64,000 nucleotides of DNA from an uncultured Clostridia bacterium. GTDB taxonomy: Bacteria; Bacillota; Clostridia; Christensenellales; DTU072. Shown here one piece after another: positions 24,041-32,288 of the stretch. The stretch's first letter is position 1. Each line of letters starts with the position of its first letter. Both the position numbers and the translations under genes were made by a program. The notes under the pieces were generated by a model, which searched no databases, had not been told where the DNA came from, and was given only the letters and a program-made list of their open reading frames with translations. The DNA lies in NCBI GenBank assembly GCA_934274515.1, contig CAKQTC010000009.1, positions 35,955-99,954 on the forward strand, given 5' to 3'.

Positions 24041-25327
24041 CTATCTACTTATTTTCGACTTACAAAGCGTTATGCTTTGGACAAGCGCACGTTTTGCGGG
24101 GCAAACGTAAGCGCAACAGCCGCAACTTATGCAATTTCTCACGCCGCCGATTTTCGCCGCTTTTTCGTAATCTCCCGCCTGCGTGTAAAAATCGATTTGC
24201 ATCGGAAGAAGTTTCATCGGACACACTTCCGCGCATCGTCCGCAGTTAATGCACGGCGTAGGCTCGTCCGCCGACACGGTTTTTTCCGTCAACATAATGA
24301 ACCCGGAAACCGTTTTCGTCGTGTAAACGTCGGTACTTACCATAGCCGCGCCCATCATCGGTCCGCCGCAAACAAGCATTTTTACGTTGTCTTTTTCTCC
24401 GCAGTACTGCCGTAACGCAACGAAACTCGTTCCGAATTTGACAAGGAGATTTTTAGGTGCGACCGTTCCGTCGCCGGAAACCGTAAGCACACGCTCGTAA
24501 AGCGGTTTGTTCTCTTCCACCGCTTCGTAAACGGCAAACGCCGTAGCAACGTTTTGCACGACGCATCCTGCGTCCGACGGAAGTTTGCCTACGGGAACTT
24601 TTCTGCCCGTGCAACAATATATAAGGTGCTTTTCACTCCCCATAGGATACGCTTTTTTCAAGATAACGGGTTGAATGTCGTCGTATTTTGAAAAAAGTTC
24701 TATCGCTTCGGGTTTGTTCTTCTCTATCCCCATTAATATTTTCGTCACTCCGAGTGCTTTTGCGATAAGCCGTATTCCTTGCGCCACTTCGTCGGTTTTC
24801 TCCACCATAAGACGATAATCGCACGTCAGATACGGCTCGCACTCCGCGGCGTTTATAATAAGCGTGTCAACTGCAGTTTTCGGGCTAAGTTTGACGTCCG
24901 TCGGAAACCCTGCTCCGCCCATTCCCACGATACCCGCTTCGGTAATACGATTTTTAATAGTTTCGGGCGCTCTGTCCGCAAGCGGCTCTAAAAACTTAAC
25001 CGCGTTCAATCCGTCGCTGTGGATAATAACGTAGTCGCTCGTCGTCCCGTTCGCCGCCCTGTGCTTTTCTATACCCGTTACCGTTCCGCTTACGCTCGAA
25101 TAAACGTTCGCGCCGATAAATCCGCTTTTCTTGCCGATAAGCGAACCGACGTAAACGTAATCGCCCGCCTCGACCACGGGTTCGGACGGCTTGCCTATGT
25201 GTTGACATAAACTTATAGCCGCAATTTCCGGCGACGGGAAAACTTCAATCGCGCCGTCGCGCGCAAGCGACTTTCCGTCCGGAACATGCACGCCGCGCGA
25301 AAAAAACTTACCTTTCTTCGGTTCCAA
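24041..25327 (-). CDS. rnfC: Rnf complex subunit C, NADH-binding
   Basis: RnfC is the peripheral subunit that passes electrons to NAD+. The 428-residue protein has the glycine-rich GMGGAGFPTDVKLSP nucleotide and flavin region near residue 137 and two C-terminal cluster motifs, CINCGRCAEVCP and CISCGCCAYVCP. Translation probably starts at TTG (25327), since AGGAGG stands six bases before it, inside the end of the upstream gene (20-base overlap). Confidence 0.95.
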   Translation of the reverse strand: MEPKKGKFFSRGVHVPDGKSLARDGAIEVFPSPEIAAISLCQHIGKPSEPVVEAGDYVYVGSLIGKKSGFIGANVYSSVSGTVTGIEKHRAANGTTSDYVIIHSDGLNAVKFLEPLADRAPETIKNRITEAGIVGMGGAGFPTDVKLSPKTAVDTLIINAAECEPYLTCDYRLMVEKTDEVAQGIRLIAKALGVTKILMGIEKNKPEAIELFSKYDDIQPVILKKAYPMGSEKHLIYCCTGRKVPVGKLPSDAGCVVQNVATAFAVYEAVEENKPLYERVLTVSGDGTVAPKNLLVKFGTSFVALRQYCGEKDNVKMLVCGGPMMGAAMVSTDVYTTKTVSGFIMLTEKTVSADEPTPCINCGRCAEVCPMKLLPMQIDFYTQAGDYEKAAKIGGVRNCISCGCCAYVCPAKRALVQSITLCKSKISR

Positions 25328-25868
25328 CTTTGTCCTCCTTCTTTAACGATAACGTTCTCTCAAAATAAGTCATCGGTATTTTCTTGATAATAAGCGTAGC
25401 CGCAATCCCGACTATCGCTCCGCTCGCTCCCCCCATAAGCATAAGATACGGCAAATACGTAAACGCTACCGCGCTTTTCGCCACTAAGTAAAATACCACG
25501 CATTGAACCACGTTGTTTACTGCCGCCGAAAACACGCTTATAGACGAAATCGTAAACGTTTTCTTGAATTTGTCAATCATTGCCGCGCTCGTCGCGCAAG
25601 CAATAATTCCACCCGTTAAACTGTACATTAAGGCTCCCATATTGCCTGTTATAAGACACCCTAACGTTGATTTAACTACAACCAGTACCAACGCTTCTAC
25701 GTTCCCCAAAGTAATCAGCGCAAGTAAGGTAAACACGTTTCCGACGCCGATTTTACCCCCCGGAACGATAAGCGACGGAAACAGGTTTTCCACGATAAAC
25801 GCTACGAGCGCGCCTGCGCACAGCACGGAAAGGACGGCTATTCGTTTGACGGTAAAACGGTTTTTCAT
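25308..25868 (-). CDS. Gx-type membrane protein (heptaprenyl diphosphate synthase component I-like)
   Basis: The 186-residue protein has five to six membrane helices and resembles the Gx transporter / 'heptaprenyl diphosphate synthase component I' family, which has an ECF S-component-like look. Motifs such as PGGKIGVGNVFTLLAL and GNMGALMYSLTGG are typical. These genes often stand beside rnf and apbE in Clostridia, yet their role is not established; a transporter for a flavin or quinone-related precursor is one guess. It overlaps the NusG-II gene by 4 bases. Confidence 0.75.
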   Translation of the reverse strand: MKNRFTVKRIAVLSVLCAGALVAFIVENLFPSLIVPGGKIGVGNVFTLLALITLGNVEALVLVVVKSTLGCLITGNMGALMYSLTGGIIACATSAAMIDKFKKTFTISSISVFSAAVNNVVQCVVFYLVAKSAVAFTYLPYLMLMGGASGAIVGIAATLIIKKIPMTYFERTLSLKKEDKVGTEER

Positions 25869-26329
25869 AACACCGCCTCTTCGCCGTTTTTTCCTACGAT
25901 GCGGACTTCGATTTTATGCGGAAGACAGTATATGGCGTCGCCGCCGTTCGATATTTTGCCGAACGAATGAACGCAGTCCGCCCTGACGGAACAGTCCGAT
26001 TCGACCATTTTTGCTCCGTCCGCATAAATTTTCAAGACGTTTTTTCCTTCGGGAACTACTATTTCCGCTTTTAGCGAGTCCTCGGTTTCGGTGACCGTCA
26101 CGTATTTTTTTCCGCTATCGGTCATTATACCATTTTTCGCGGAAAAATCATAGGTGTACAACAATTTTTCGCGATAATATATCTCTAATCTGTCCGCCGC
26201 GCTTTTCTTGTCGGTAAGAAAAACTCCGAGAAAGGCTCCTATAACGGCAAGCGCGATACACCCGTAAACGATAAGGTCTTTTAACTTAAAAAAACCGTCT
26301 TTTTTTACGCGCTCTATTCTATCCGTCAT
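25865..26329 (-). CDS. NusG domain II-containing membrane-anchored protein
   Basis: The 154-residue protein has a basic N-terminus, one membrane helix (about 18-40), and an extracytoplasmic beta domain with the family signature NVLKIYADGAKMVESDCSVRADCVHSFGKI and ICLPHK-like CLPHKIEVRI. This matches the NusG domain II (DUF1312) family that co-occurs with Rnf and ApbE. Its function is unknown; the paired cysteines suggest a redox or metal-linked role. It overlaps apbE by 11 bases. Confidence 0.8.
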   Translation of the reverse strand: MTDRIERVKKDGFFKLKDLIVYGCIALAVIGAFLGVFLTDKKSAADRLEIYYREKLLYTYDFSAKNGIMTDSGKKYVTVTETEDSLKAEIVVPEGKNVLKIYADGAKMVESDCSVRADCVHSFGKISNGGDAIYCLPHKIEVRIVGKNGEEAVL

Positions 26330-27467
26330 ATGCTTTTCCTTTTGTTATCGTAAGTTCCTTCTCTGTAGTAAATACTTTCATTTCGCCGTTTTCGATAAAC
26401 GCCGCGACTACGGTGATGCCGTTGTTTATCGCATATTCGGAAGCGGCAAACTCGATTATTTTTTTCTTTCCTGCGGCGATTAACCCCGTCGAAAGGCAAT
26501 CGGACAACGCGCCGCGCGCACCGATTACGGTAACCGCCGCAACGCCGTTATCGCTCGGCATACCGCTCGCCGCGTCTATGATATGGGAGTAGCGGCGTCC
26601 CGCTAAAAAATAACATCTCTCGTAGTCGCCGCTTGTGGACGCTTGTACGTCGTTTTTTTTCATTGAACAGTACGTCCGCTCTTTATTAGAAGTTTCCGTG
26701 CCGTCTTGTCGCGGATTCGTGAGAAGAAATTCCCACTTTTTGCCTTTTTGATTTTTGAGTAGACCGATACTGCTCGACCCGTAACTTATGTAACCGCGCG
26801 CAATGCCGTTTTCGGCGCAAAAATCTACAAGTTTTTCCACGACAAGCCCTTTGGCGAGTGCGGAAAAATCGATTTCCGGATAGTAAATCGTGCCGTTAAT
26901 CTCAACTCCGCTCGTCGTTTTCGTAACGTAATATTCGCCGTTTTCTTCGCTTAGAACAAAGTTTTTCAGTCCTACAAGCGAGCGAAAAGCGGTAATATAT
27001 TTCACGTCGGGCAACGGGTATGACCCGTCGGCGTTAATAACTCTGTCGTACGCTTTTTTTGCACCGTTGTTTTTAAGTCGGGAAGAAAAACCCCATAAAT
27101 CGACAAGCGGAGCAACCGTCGGGTCAAAATAGCCGTCCGTAAGTTCGTATGCCATACGCGCCACGTCAAACGCCTCTTTCGTCAACTCGCTTATTTTTGT
27201 TTTCGCTCCGGTTTTTGCGGAGTTTATTCTACTCACGTCCGAGTCCGCTACGCTTGTATCGAAGACGGCGCTAAGAGAGGAAACGATTTTTTTCGCATTG
27301 TCCGAAAAAGCGTTGAATTGTGTTTTCGTGCAGTACAAATCGGCTTTCAAGACCGAGCCGAAGTGCGTTAAATCCGTAAAAGAAAGTGCGTTTTCCGTCG
27401 TACAACCGCAAATAAAAATCGTCGATAAAACAATCAGCGCGACAAAAAACACAATAATTTTTTTCAT
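26319..27467 (-). CDS. apbE: FAD:protein FMN transferase, lipoprotein
   Basis: ApbE transfers FMN from FAD to threonines of RnfG and RnfD. The 382-residue protein starts with a lipoprotein signal (hydrophobic run then ICGC), so it acts outside the membrane where the RnfG FMN domain lies. Family motifs include AYELTDGYFDPTVAPLVDLWGF, a GYISYGSSSI segment and the late HIIDAASGMPSD...LSDCLSTGLIAAG part. First gene of the rnf operon. The TATAAT -10 is only 7 bases before the ATG and no ribosome site is seen, so the mRNA may be leaderless. Confidence 0.9.
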   Translation of the reverse strand: MKKIIVFFVALIVLSTIFICGCTTENALSFTDLTHFGSVLKADLYCTKTQFNAFSDNAKKIVSSLSAVFDTSVADSDVSRINSAKTGAKTKISELTKEAFDVARMAYELTDGYFDPTVAPLVDLWGFSSRLKNNGAKKAYDRVINADGSYPLPDVKYITAFRSLVGLKNFVLSEENGEYYVTKTTSGVEINGTIYYPEIDFSALAKGLVVEKLVDFCAENGIARGYISYGSSSIGLLKNQKGKKWEFLLTNPRQDGTETSNKERTYCSMKKNDVQASTSGDYERCYFLAGRRYSHIIDAASGMPSDNGVAAVTVIGARGALSDCLSTGLIAAGKKKIIEFAASEYAINNGITVVAAFIENGEMKVFTTEKELTITKGKAYDG

Positions 27468-27473
27468 AGTTTA

Positions 27474-27502
27474 ATTATAAGTTATATTCTCGTAAAAATC
27501 AA
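27474..27502 (-). promoter_or_regulatory. Promoter of the apbE-rnf operon
   Basis: On the minus strand TTGATT (27502-27497), 17 bases and TATAAT (27479-27474). The predicted start nearly coincides with the apbE ATG at 27467. Confidence 0.65.
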
Positions 27503-27551
27503 TACCAAAGCGCGGAATAGGGAAGCGCGCGTTTATTTTGTATTTGACAAG

Positions 27552-27586
27552 GCAAACCCCGTTCGCTTTTTGCGACGGGGTTCGCT
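27552..27586. other. GC-rich hairpin upstream of the apbE promoter
   Basis: GCAAACCCCG and CGGGGTTCGC pair with one mismatch, extended by TCGC and GCGA around a T5 loop. No T run follows on either strand, so it is not a typical terminator. Its role is unknown. Confidence 0.45.
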
Positions 27587-27670
27587 TCATATAAAGGAGA
27601 ATATTGTCGGCAACGTTCGTTGCTTGGCGCTTTGTCATAGGCAAACCGCCGTTTCTGTTGGAACAAAGCA

Positions 27671-27709
27671 TAAAAATACTTACAAAGGCTTCTCCCTTGC
27701 GTATTTTTA
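27671..27709 (-). terminator. Terminator after the amino-acid ABC transporter operon
   Basis: TAAAAATAC and GTATTTTTA form a nine-base outer stem, with an inner AAGG/CCTT pairing, just after the glnQ-type stop codon on the minus strand. Confidence 0.7.
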
Positions 27710-27715
27710 CTTGTA

Positions 27716-28789
27716 TTACAACACTTTTGATAAAAACTCTTTCAAGCGTTGATTTTGCGGATTACCGAAAAGTTCTTGCGGCGTGTTTTGCTCCGCTATT
27801 TTACCTTGGTCCATAAACAAAACTCTCGTCGCGACTTCTTTGGCAAAACCCATTTCGTGCGTAACGATTACCATTGTCATTCCCTCGGCTGCTATTTGTT
27901 TGATTAAATCGAGTACTTCGCCGACCATTTCGGGGTCCAACGCGCTAGTAGGTTCGTCAAAAAGCATTACTTTCGGGTTCATGGCAAGCGCTCTTACGAT
28001 GGCTATACGCTGTTTCTGTCCGCCGCTAAGCGTAGACGGATACGCGTTCGCTTTTTCCGCAAGCCCTATCCTTGCAAGCAGTTTCATTGCGTCGTCTTCC
28101 GCCGCTTTAATTATCTCCGCTTTGGTCTTATACTGCGGCGTAATTTCGCTTTTCGGTTGCGGATACGTCGTTCTGTCAAGCACTCTCTCCGCATTTTCGA
28201 TTTTCGTCACGAGTTTAAGTTTCTTCTTGGTGAGTTTTGGGTCGTATGTCACGAGTTTTTTCCCTGCTTTGTCGATAACTTGCTTAGTGTTTTCCCATTC
28301 CTTTTCGACGGGTGCAAGCAAAACTCTCGTTTCTTCTATGATTTTTTTCTTTGCCTCGAGTTTTTTATCGATTTTTTCATATATCTTTTCTTTGTTTTTT
28401 TCAAGATATTTATTGTAAATCGGCATAAAAAAGTTGTGGAGTTTGGCTTTCCGTAACTTCTGTTTGTTGACGATAACGGGCGCAAGCGTAATGTTTTTCA
28501 ACACCGTAAGATTGTTAAACAGATTGAACTGCTGAAACACCATCCCCATTTTTTGGCGACACACGTTGATGTTTATTTTAAGGTCGGTAAGGTCTTCGCC
28601 GTCAAAAACTATCTGCCCTGCCGTCGGGTCTTCGAGTACATTAAGACAGCGTAAAAACGTGCTTTTCCCGCCGCCGCTCGGTCCGATAACCGCAACTCTC
28701 TCTCCTTCTTCGATATTAACAGATATATTATCTAAAACGAGTAAATTCCCAAATTTTTTTGTCACGTTTCTTAATTCTACCAGACTCAT
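27716..28789 (-). CDS. Polar amino acid ABC transporter ATP-binding protein with a large insertion
   Basis: This is the ATPase of a GlnQ/HisP-type importer. It has Walker A GPSGGGKST (36-44), Q-loop VFQQFNLF (84-91), signature LSGGQKQ (254-260), Walker B VMLFDEP (274-280) and the switch His in VIVTHEMGF. The family is about 240 residues; this protein is 357 because about 110 mostly charged, Lys- and Glu-rich residues (about 112-225) are inserted between the Q-loop and the signature, in the helical subdomain that meets the permease. The insert is predicted to be helical or coiled coil. It overlaps the permease gene by 4 bases. Confidence 0.93.
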   Translation of the reverse strand: MSLVELRNVTKKFGNLLVLDNISVNIEEGERVAVIGPSGGGKSTFLRCLNVLEDPTAGQIVFDGEDLTDLKININVCRQKMGMVFQQFNLFNNLTVLKNITLAPVIVNKQKLRKAKLHNFFMPIYNKYLEKNKEKIYEKIDKKLEAKKKIIEETRVLLAPVEKEWENTKQVIDKAGKKLVTYDPKLTKKKLKLVTKIENAERVLDRTTYPQPKSEITPQYKTKAEIIKAAEDDAMKLLARIGLAEKANAYPSTLSGGQKQRIAIVRALAMNPKVMLFDEPTSALDPEMVGEVLDLIKQIAAEGMTMVIVTHEMGFAKEVATRVLFMDQGKIAEQNTPQELFGNPQNQRLKEFLSKVL

Positions 28790-29541
28790 TTGCTTATCCT
28801 ACTTTTAATTTTGCGCGAATGCACTTTTATTCCGTTATCGTTCCTATGCAAATACTTTTCCAAAAGCCGCAAAAGTAAAGTGACAATTAAAACGATAATA
28901 AGATAAATAGCGGCAAGTACCATATAATCGACAAGCGCCATATAGTTTCTCGAAACTATTCTCTGTACGGCAAAAGTAACGTCGATAACGGTAATATACC
29001 CGGCAACCGACGTATCTTTTAATAACGTTATCAATTCGTTCCCCATTGTCGGAACAATATTTTTCGCCGCCTGCGGAATAATTATTCTCGACATTGTTGT
29101 ACCATAACTTAACCCTAGCGCGCGTCCCGCTTCAAGTTGTCCTTTGTCTACCGATATCAGTGCCCCACGTATATATTCCGATTGATATGCGGCACTGTTC
29201 AACCCGAATACTAAAATCGCTATTATTAACGTTCCTTGTGAAGTTTGCGCAAAAGCGGCATTCGCCAAAAGTCCGAAATAGAACAATAACAATTGCACAA
29301 CCACAGGCGTACCGCGAACAACCGTTACGTATACGTCGCAAATCCTGTCAAGCACCTTTAAGTACCACTTGTTATACTTAGGCACGACTTTTATAATCGC
29401 TATAATCGTCCCTAAAAACACACCTATAATAAATGCACTAACAGCAATTATCAGGGTATTTCCCAACCCTGATAATAATTGCATTCTGAATTTGGTTATT
29501 ACCGACCAAAACTTTTCAAAAAAATTATCCCACATTTTCAT
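28786..29541 (-). CDS. Polar amino acid ABC transporter permease
   Basis: The 251-residue inner-membrane protein belongs to the HisM/GlnP permease family. It has about five membrane helices, the early segment LLSGLGNTLIIAVSA, VVRGTPVVVQLLLFYFG and the EAA loop EAGRALGLSYGTTMSRIIIPQA that docks the ATPase. A single permease suggests a homodimer. It overlaps the binding-protein gene by 17 bases and the ATPase gene by 4. Confidence 0.94.
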   Translation of the reverse strand: MKMWDNFFEKFWSVITKFRMQLLSGLGNTLIIAVSAFIIGVFLGTIIAIIKVVPKYNKWYLKVLDRICDVYVTVVRGTPVVVQLLLFYFGLLANAAFAQTSQGTLIIAILVFGLNSAAYQSEYIRGALISVDKGQLEAGRALGLSYGTTMSRIIIPQAAKNIVPTMGNELITLLKDTSVAGYITVIDVTFAVQRIVSRNYMALVDYMVLAAIYLIIVLIVTLLLRLLEKYLHRNDNGIKVHSRKIKSRISK

Positions 29542-30349
29542 TAAGCCCGCTGTTTAAACCATATTTTTGGAAAATTTCTTCTATCGTTCCGTTCTCTATG
29601 AGTTTGGCAAGAGCATCGTCTATTTGTTTCAGAAGTTTGCTATTGCCTTTCTTTACCGCAAATGCGTATTCTTCACCGGTTAAAACAACCGTAGACGCAG
29701 TAATTCCGTCGTTTGCCACGCAAAGTTTTTCCGCAGGAACGGCGTCGATAATAACATAGTCTACCTGTCCGTTAAGCAATGCCTGTACCGCCAGCGCTCC
29801 GCTTGCAAACCCCTTTACATTTTCTGCCGCTGTTACTCCGTTATAATCATCGGAATCGCCCGACGCGTATTTATAACCTGTAGTTCCGTTTTGTACGCCG
29901 ATTTTTTTACCGGAAAGCATTTCTTCGACTTTTGCTTTATCGGTAAGCGAAAGTATGACATTCCCGTTTTTTGCAATTACAACCTGGTTCGAATTGAAAT
30001 AACTCTTTGTAAAATCTACAGACTGTTTACGCTCTTCATCAACGGTAAGTCCTGCCGCCGCTAAATCTTGCGATCCGGAGCCGACCGCACTTACAACCGA
30101 TTCAAATGCCATATCCTTAATCTCAACCTTTACTTTCAGTTCCTTTGCAATAGCCGTAACGATATCCATATCTATTCCGGTCGGCTTCCCTTGGTCGTCA
30201 AGATATTCAAACGGCTCAAATTCACAGTTCGTCGCTATATTTAACGTCCCGTCTTCCAGTCCTGTCTTACTGTCGCAGGCAAACAACATACTTACGCAAC
30301 TTATGGCAAGCACTACGCATAAAATCGCTACTATTACCTTCTTTTTCAT
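29525..30349 (-). CDS. Amino acid ABC transporter substrate-binding lipoprotein
   Basis: The 274-residue protein has a lipoprotein signal ending in LFAC (Cys25) and a type-II periplasmic-binding fold of the SBP_bac_3 family. Typical pieces are TNCEFEPFEYLDDQGKPTGID, DLAAAGLTVDEERKQSVDFT, KIGVQNGTTGYKYA and a C-terminal IDDALAKLIENGTIEEIFQKYG. It should bind a polar amino acid outside the membrane. The ligand is not certain; ArgR-like operator repeats upstream would fit arginine or a related cationic amino acid. Confidence 0.93.
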   Translation of the reverse strand: MKKKVIVAILCVVLAISCVSMLFACDSKTGLEDGTLNIATNCEFEPFEYLDDQGKPTGIDMDIVTAIAKELKVKVEIKDMAFESVVSAVGSGSQDLAAAGLTVDEERKQSVDFTKSYFNSNQVVIAKNGNVILSLTDKAKVEEMLSGKKIGVQNGTTGYKYASGDSDDYNGVTAAENVKGFASGALAVQALLNGQVDYVIIDAVPAEKLCVANDGITASTVVLTGEEYAFAVKKGNSKLLKQIDDALAKLIENGTIEEIFQKYGLNSGLNENVG

Positions 30350-30404
30350 TTTCTTTTTTCTCCTTTTCTTTGCCCGTAGGCTTCGTCTTTCTTTTTATGC
30401 CTCA

Positions 30405-30433
30405 ATATTACACCTATCTGTTTTTTTTTGCAA
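30405..30433 (-). promoter_or_regulatory. Promoter of the amino-acid transporter operon
   Basis: On the minus strand TTGCAA (30433-30428), 17 bases including an A9 run, and TAATAT (30410-30405), about 55 bases before the binding-protein start. Confidence 0.75.
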
Positions 30434-30534
30434 GCATTTTTTGCATAATTATTAAAAAAAATTTATTTTTTCCTTATTTTATTCATTTTTATTAATTGTA
30501 TGCATTATTTTTGCATTAAATATTCATTTTTGCA
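30429..30534. promoter_or_regulatory. Array of TGCA-type operator repeats
   Basis: Several AT-rich repeats bounded by TGCA or TTCA lie at and above the -35: TGCATAATTATTAA (30442-30455), TGCATTATTTTTGCA (30501-30515) and TGCATTAAATATTCA (30512-30526), plus TGCAAGCATTTTTTGCA (30429-30445). They resemble ARG boxes (TGAATAATTATTCA type). An ArgR-like hexameric regulator is a plausible reader; none is encoded in the window. Confidence 0.45.
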
Positions 30535-30546
30535 AATCCATATTAC

Positions 30547-30562
30547 GGGTGGGCGGGCGGGG
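30547..30562 (+). repeat. G-quadruplex motif, copy 1
   Basis: GGGTGGGCGGGCGGGG: four runs of three or more G separated by single bases, in the gap between the transporter promoter and the pckA 3' end. Two near-identical copies occur at 48218 and 49992. Confidence 0.75.
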
Positions 30563-30579
30563 ACGGACGCAGGAAAAGA

Positions 30580-30612
30580 AAACGGCTGCCTTCCGGTAAC
30601 CGTTTTTTTCGT
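30580..30612. terminator. Terminator after pckA
   Basis: AAACGGCTGCC (30580-30590) and GGTAACCGTTT (30595-30605) pair in ten of eleven positions; T-rich tracts follow on both strands, the longer on the plus strand. Confidence 0.7.
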
Positions 30613-30636
30613 ATGTTTCGCTCCTTTCGGATGATA

Positions 30637-32241
30637 TTAGAGTTGCGGACCTGCTTTAACGAGTGCTTTTCCTGCTTCGTTGGTGGTGTATTTAGCAAAG
30701 TTCTTGATAAATCTTCCTGCAAGGTCTTCTGCTTTTCTATCCCATTCGGTTTTATCCGCATAGGTATCTCTCGGGTCGAGAATTTCGGTCGCGACGCCTT
30801 TAAGTTCGGTCGGTACTTCAAAGTTAAAGTATGCGATTTTCTTCGTGGGCGCATTGTTGATGTCGCCGTTAAGAATAGCGTCGATGATACCTCTCGTGTC
30901 TTTGATGGATATACGTTTGCCCGTTCCGTTCCAACCGGTGTTTACGAGATACGCTTTCGCTCCGCTCATTTCCATTCTCTTAACGAGTTCTTCCGCGTAT
31001 TTGGTCGGGTGGAGTTCGAGGAACGCCTGTCCGAAACAAGCCGAGAACGTAGGAGTAGGTTCGGTAATTCCTCTTTCCGTTCCTGCAAGTTTAGCCGTAA
31101 ATCCGCTAAGGAAGTAGTATTGCGTTTGTTCGGGCGTAAGAATGGATACGGGAGGCAATACACCGAACGCGTCCGCGGAAAGGAAAATAACGTTTTTCGC
31201 GGCGGGTGCGCTCGAAACGGGACGAACGATGTTTTTAATATGGTCAATAGGATAAGAAACGCGGGTATTTTCGGTTACGCTCTTGTCCGTAAAGTCGATT
31301 TTGCCGTCTTTGTCGAGAGTTACGTTTTCGAGCAAAGCGTCACGTCTTATAGCGTTATAAATATCGGGTTCGGAGTCTTTGTCAAGGTTAATTACTTTAG
31401 CGTAGCAACCGCCCTCGAAGTTAAACACGCCGTTATCGTCCCAACCGTGTTCGTCGTCGCCGATAAGCAAACGTTTAGGGTCGGTCGAAAGAGTGGTTTT
31501 GCCCGTTCCGCTAAGCCCGAAGAAGATAGCGGTGTTTTTGCCGTCCAAATCGGTATTCGCCGAGCAGTGCATCGCCGCGATTCCTTTAAGGGGCAGGTAG
31601 TAGTTCATCATCGAGAACATACCTTTTTTCATTTCGCCGCCGTACCACGTGTTGATGATAACTTGTTCTCTGCTGGTGATGTTAAACACGACTGCGGTTT
31701 CGGAGTTAAGTCCGAGTTCTTTGTAGTTCTCCACTTTTGCTTTGGACGCGTTATAAACGACAAAGTCAGGTTCAAACGCGGCGAGTTCTTCTTCGGAAGG
31801 CGTGATGAACATATTTTTAATAAAGTGTGCCTGCCACGCGACTTCAACGATAAACCGAACCGCCATTCTCGTGTCCTTGTTTGCTCCGCAGAACGCGTCC
31901 ACGACAAACAATCTCTTGTTACAGAGTTCTTTTATCGCGATTTCTTTTACCGCTTTCCACGTTTCTTCGGACGCAGGATGGTTATCGTTTTTATAAGCGT
32001 CGGACGTCCACCAAACGGTGTTTTTGGAATTTTCGTCTACTACGATAAACTTATCCTTAGGGGAACGTCCCGTGTAGATACCGGTCATTACGTTTACCGC
32101 GCCGAGTTCGCTGACTTGTCCTTTTTCGTAGCCGACAAGCCCCGGTTTGGTTTCTTCTTCAAAAAGCATTTCGTATGACGGGTTGTGAACGATTTCGGTC
32201 GTTCCGACGATTCCGTACTTGGTTAAATCGATTTTTGACAT
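30637..32241 (-). CDS. pckA: Phosphoenolpyruvate carboxykinase (ATP)
   Basis: The enzyme interconverts PEP plus CO2 plus ADP with oxaloacetate plus ATP. The 534-residue protein has the P-loop GLSGTGKTTLST at about 242-253, the metal motif GDDEHGWDDNGVFNFEGGCYAK, the GRSPKDKFIV substrate segment and the late RISIKDTRGIID. I chose the ATG at 32241, preceded by GAGGTG; a GTG three codons upstream is less likely. In this setting (fumarase, malate-type dehydrogenase, fumarate reductase) it probably runs toward oxaloacetate, gaining ATP as in succinate-forming fermenters. Confidence 0.96.
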   Translation of the reverse strand: MSKIDLTKYGIVGTTEIVHNPSYEMLFEEETKPGLVGYEKGQVSELGAVNVMTGIYTGRSPKDKFIVVDENSKNTVWWTSDAYKNDNHPASEETWKAVKEIAIKELCNKRLFVVDAFCGANKDTRMAVRFIVEVAWQAHFIKNMFITPSEEELAAFEPDFVVYNASKAKVENYKELGLNSETAVVFNITSREQVIINTWYGGEMKKGMFSMMNYYLPLKGIAAMHCSANTDLDGKNTAIFFGLSGTGKTTLSTDPKRLLIGDDEHGWDDNGVFNFEGGCYAKVINLDKDSEPDIYNAIRRDALLENVTLDKDGKIDFTDKSVTENTRVSYPIDHIKNIVRPVSSAPAAKNVIFLSADAFGVLPPVSILTPEQTQYYFLSGFTAKLAGTERGITEPTPTFSACFGQAFLELHPTKYAEELVKRMEMSGAKAYLVNTGWNGTGKRISIKDTRGIIDAILNGDINNAPTKKIAYFNFEVPTELKGVATEILDPRDTYADKTEWDRKAEDLAGRFIKNFAKYTTNEAGKALVKAGPQL

Positions 32242-32288
32242 ATATTTCACCTCTCTAAAAAGATTTTTTGTATTTGTTTGCCCGTTTT

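Noticed and set aside
27471..27671. Minus-strand 66-codon frame between the amino-acid transporter genes and apbE
   Set aside because: It overlaps the transporter terminator at its start and the apbE promoter at its end, includes a long hairpin, and has no ribosome site or recognisable motif.
30613..32178. Long open frame on the plus strand opposite pckA
   Set aside because: It is a shadow frame: the minus strand codes a clear PEP carboxykinase, and the plus-strand product is Arg/Phe/Val-rich without motifs. The same holds for the long plus-strand frames opposite fumC, the BMP gene and others.
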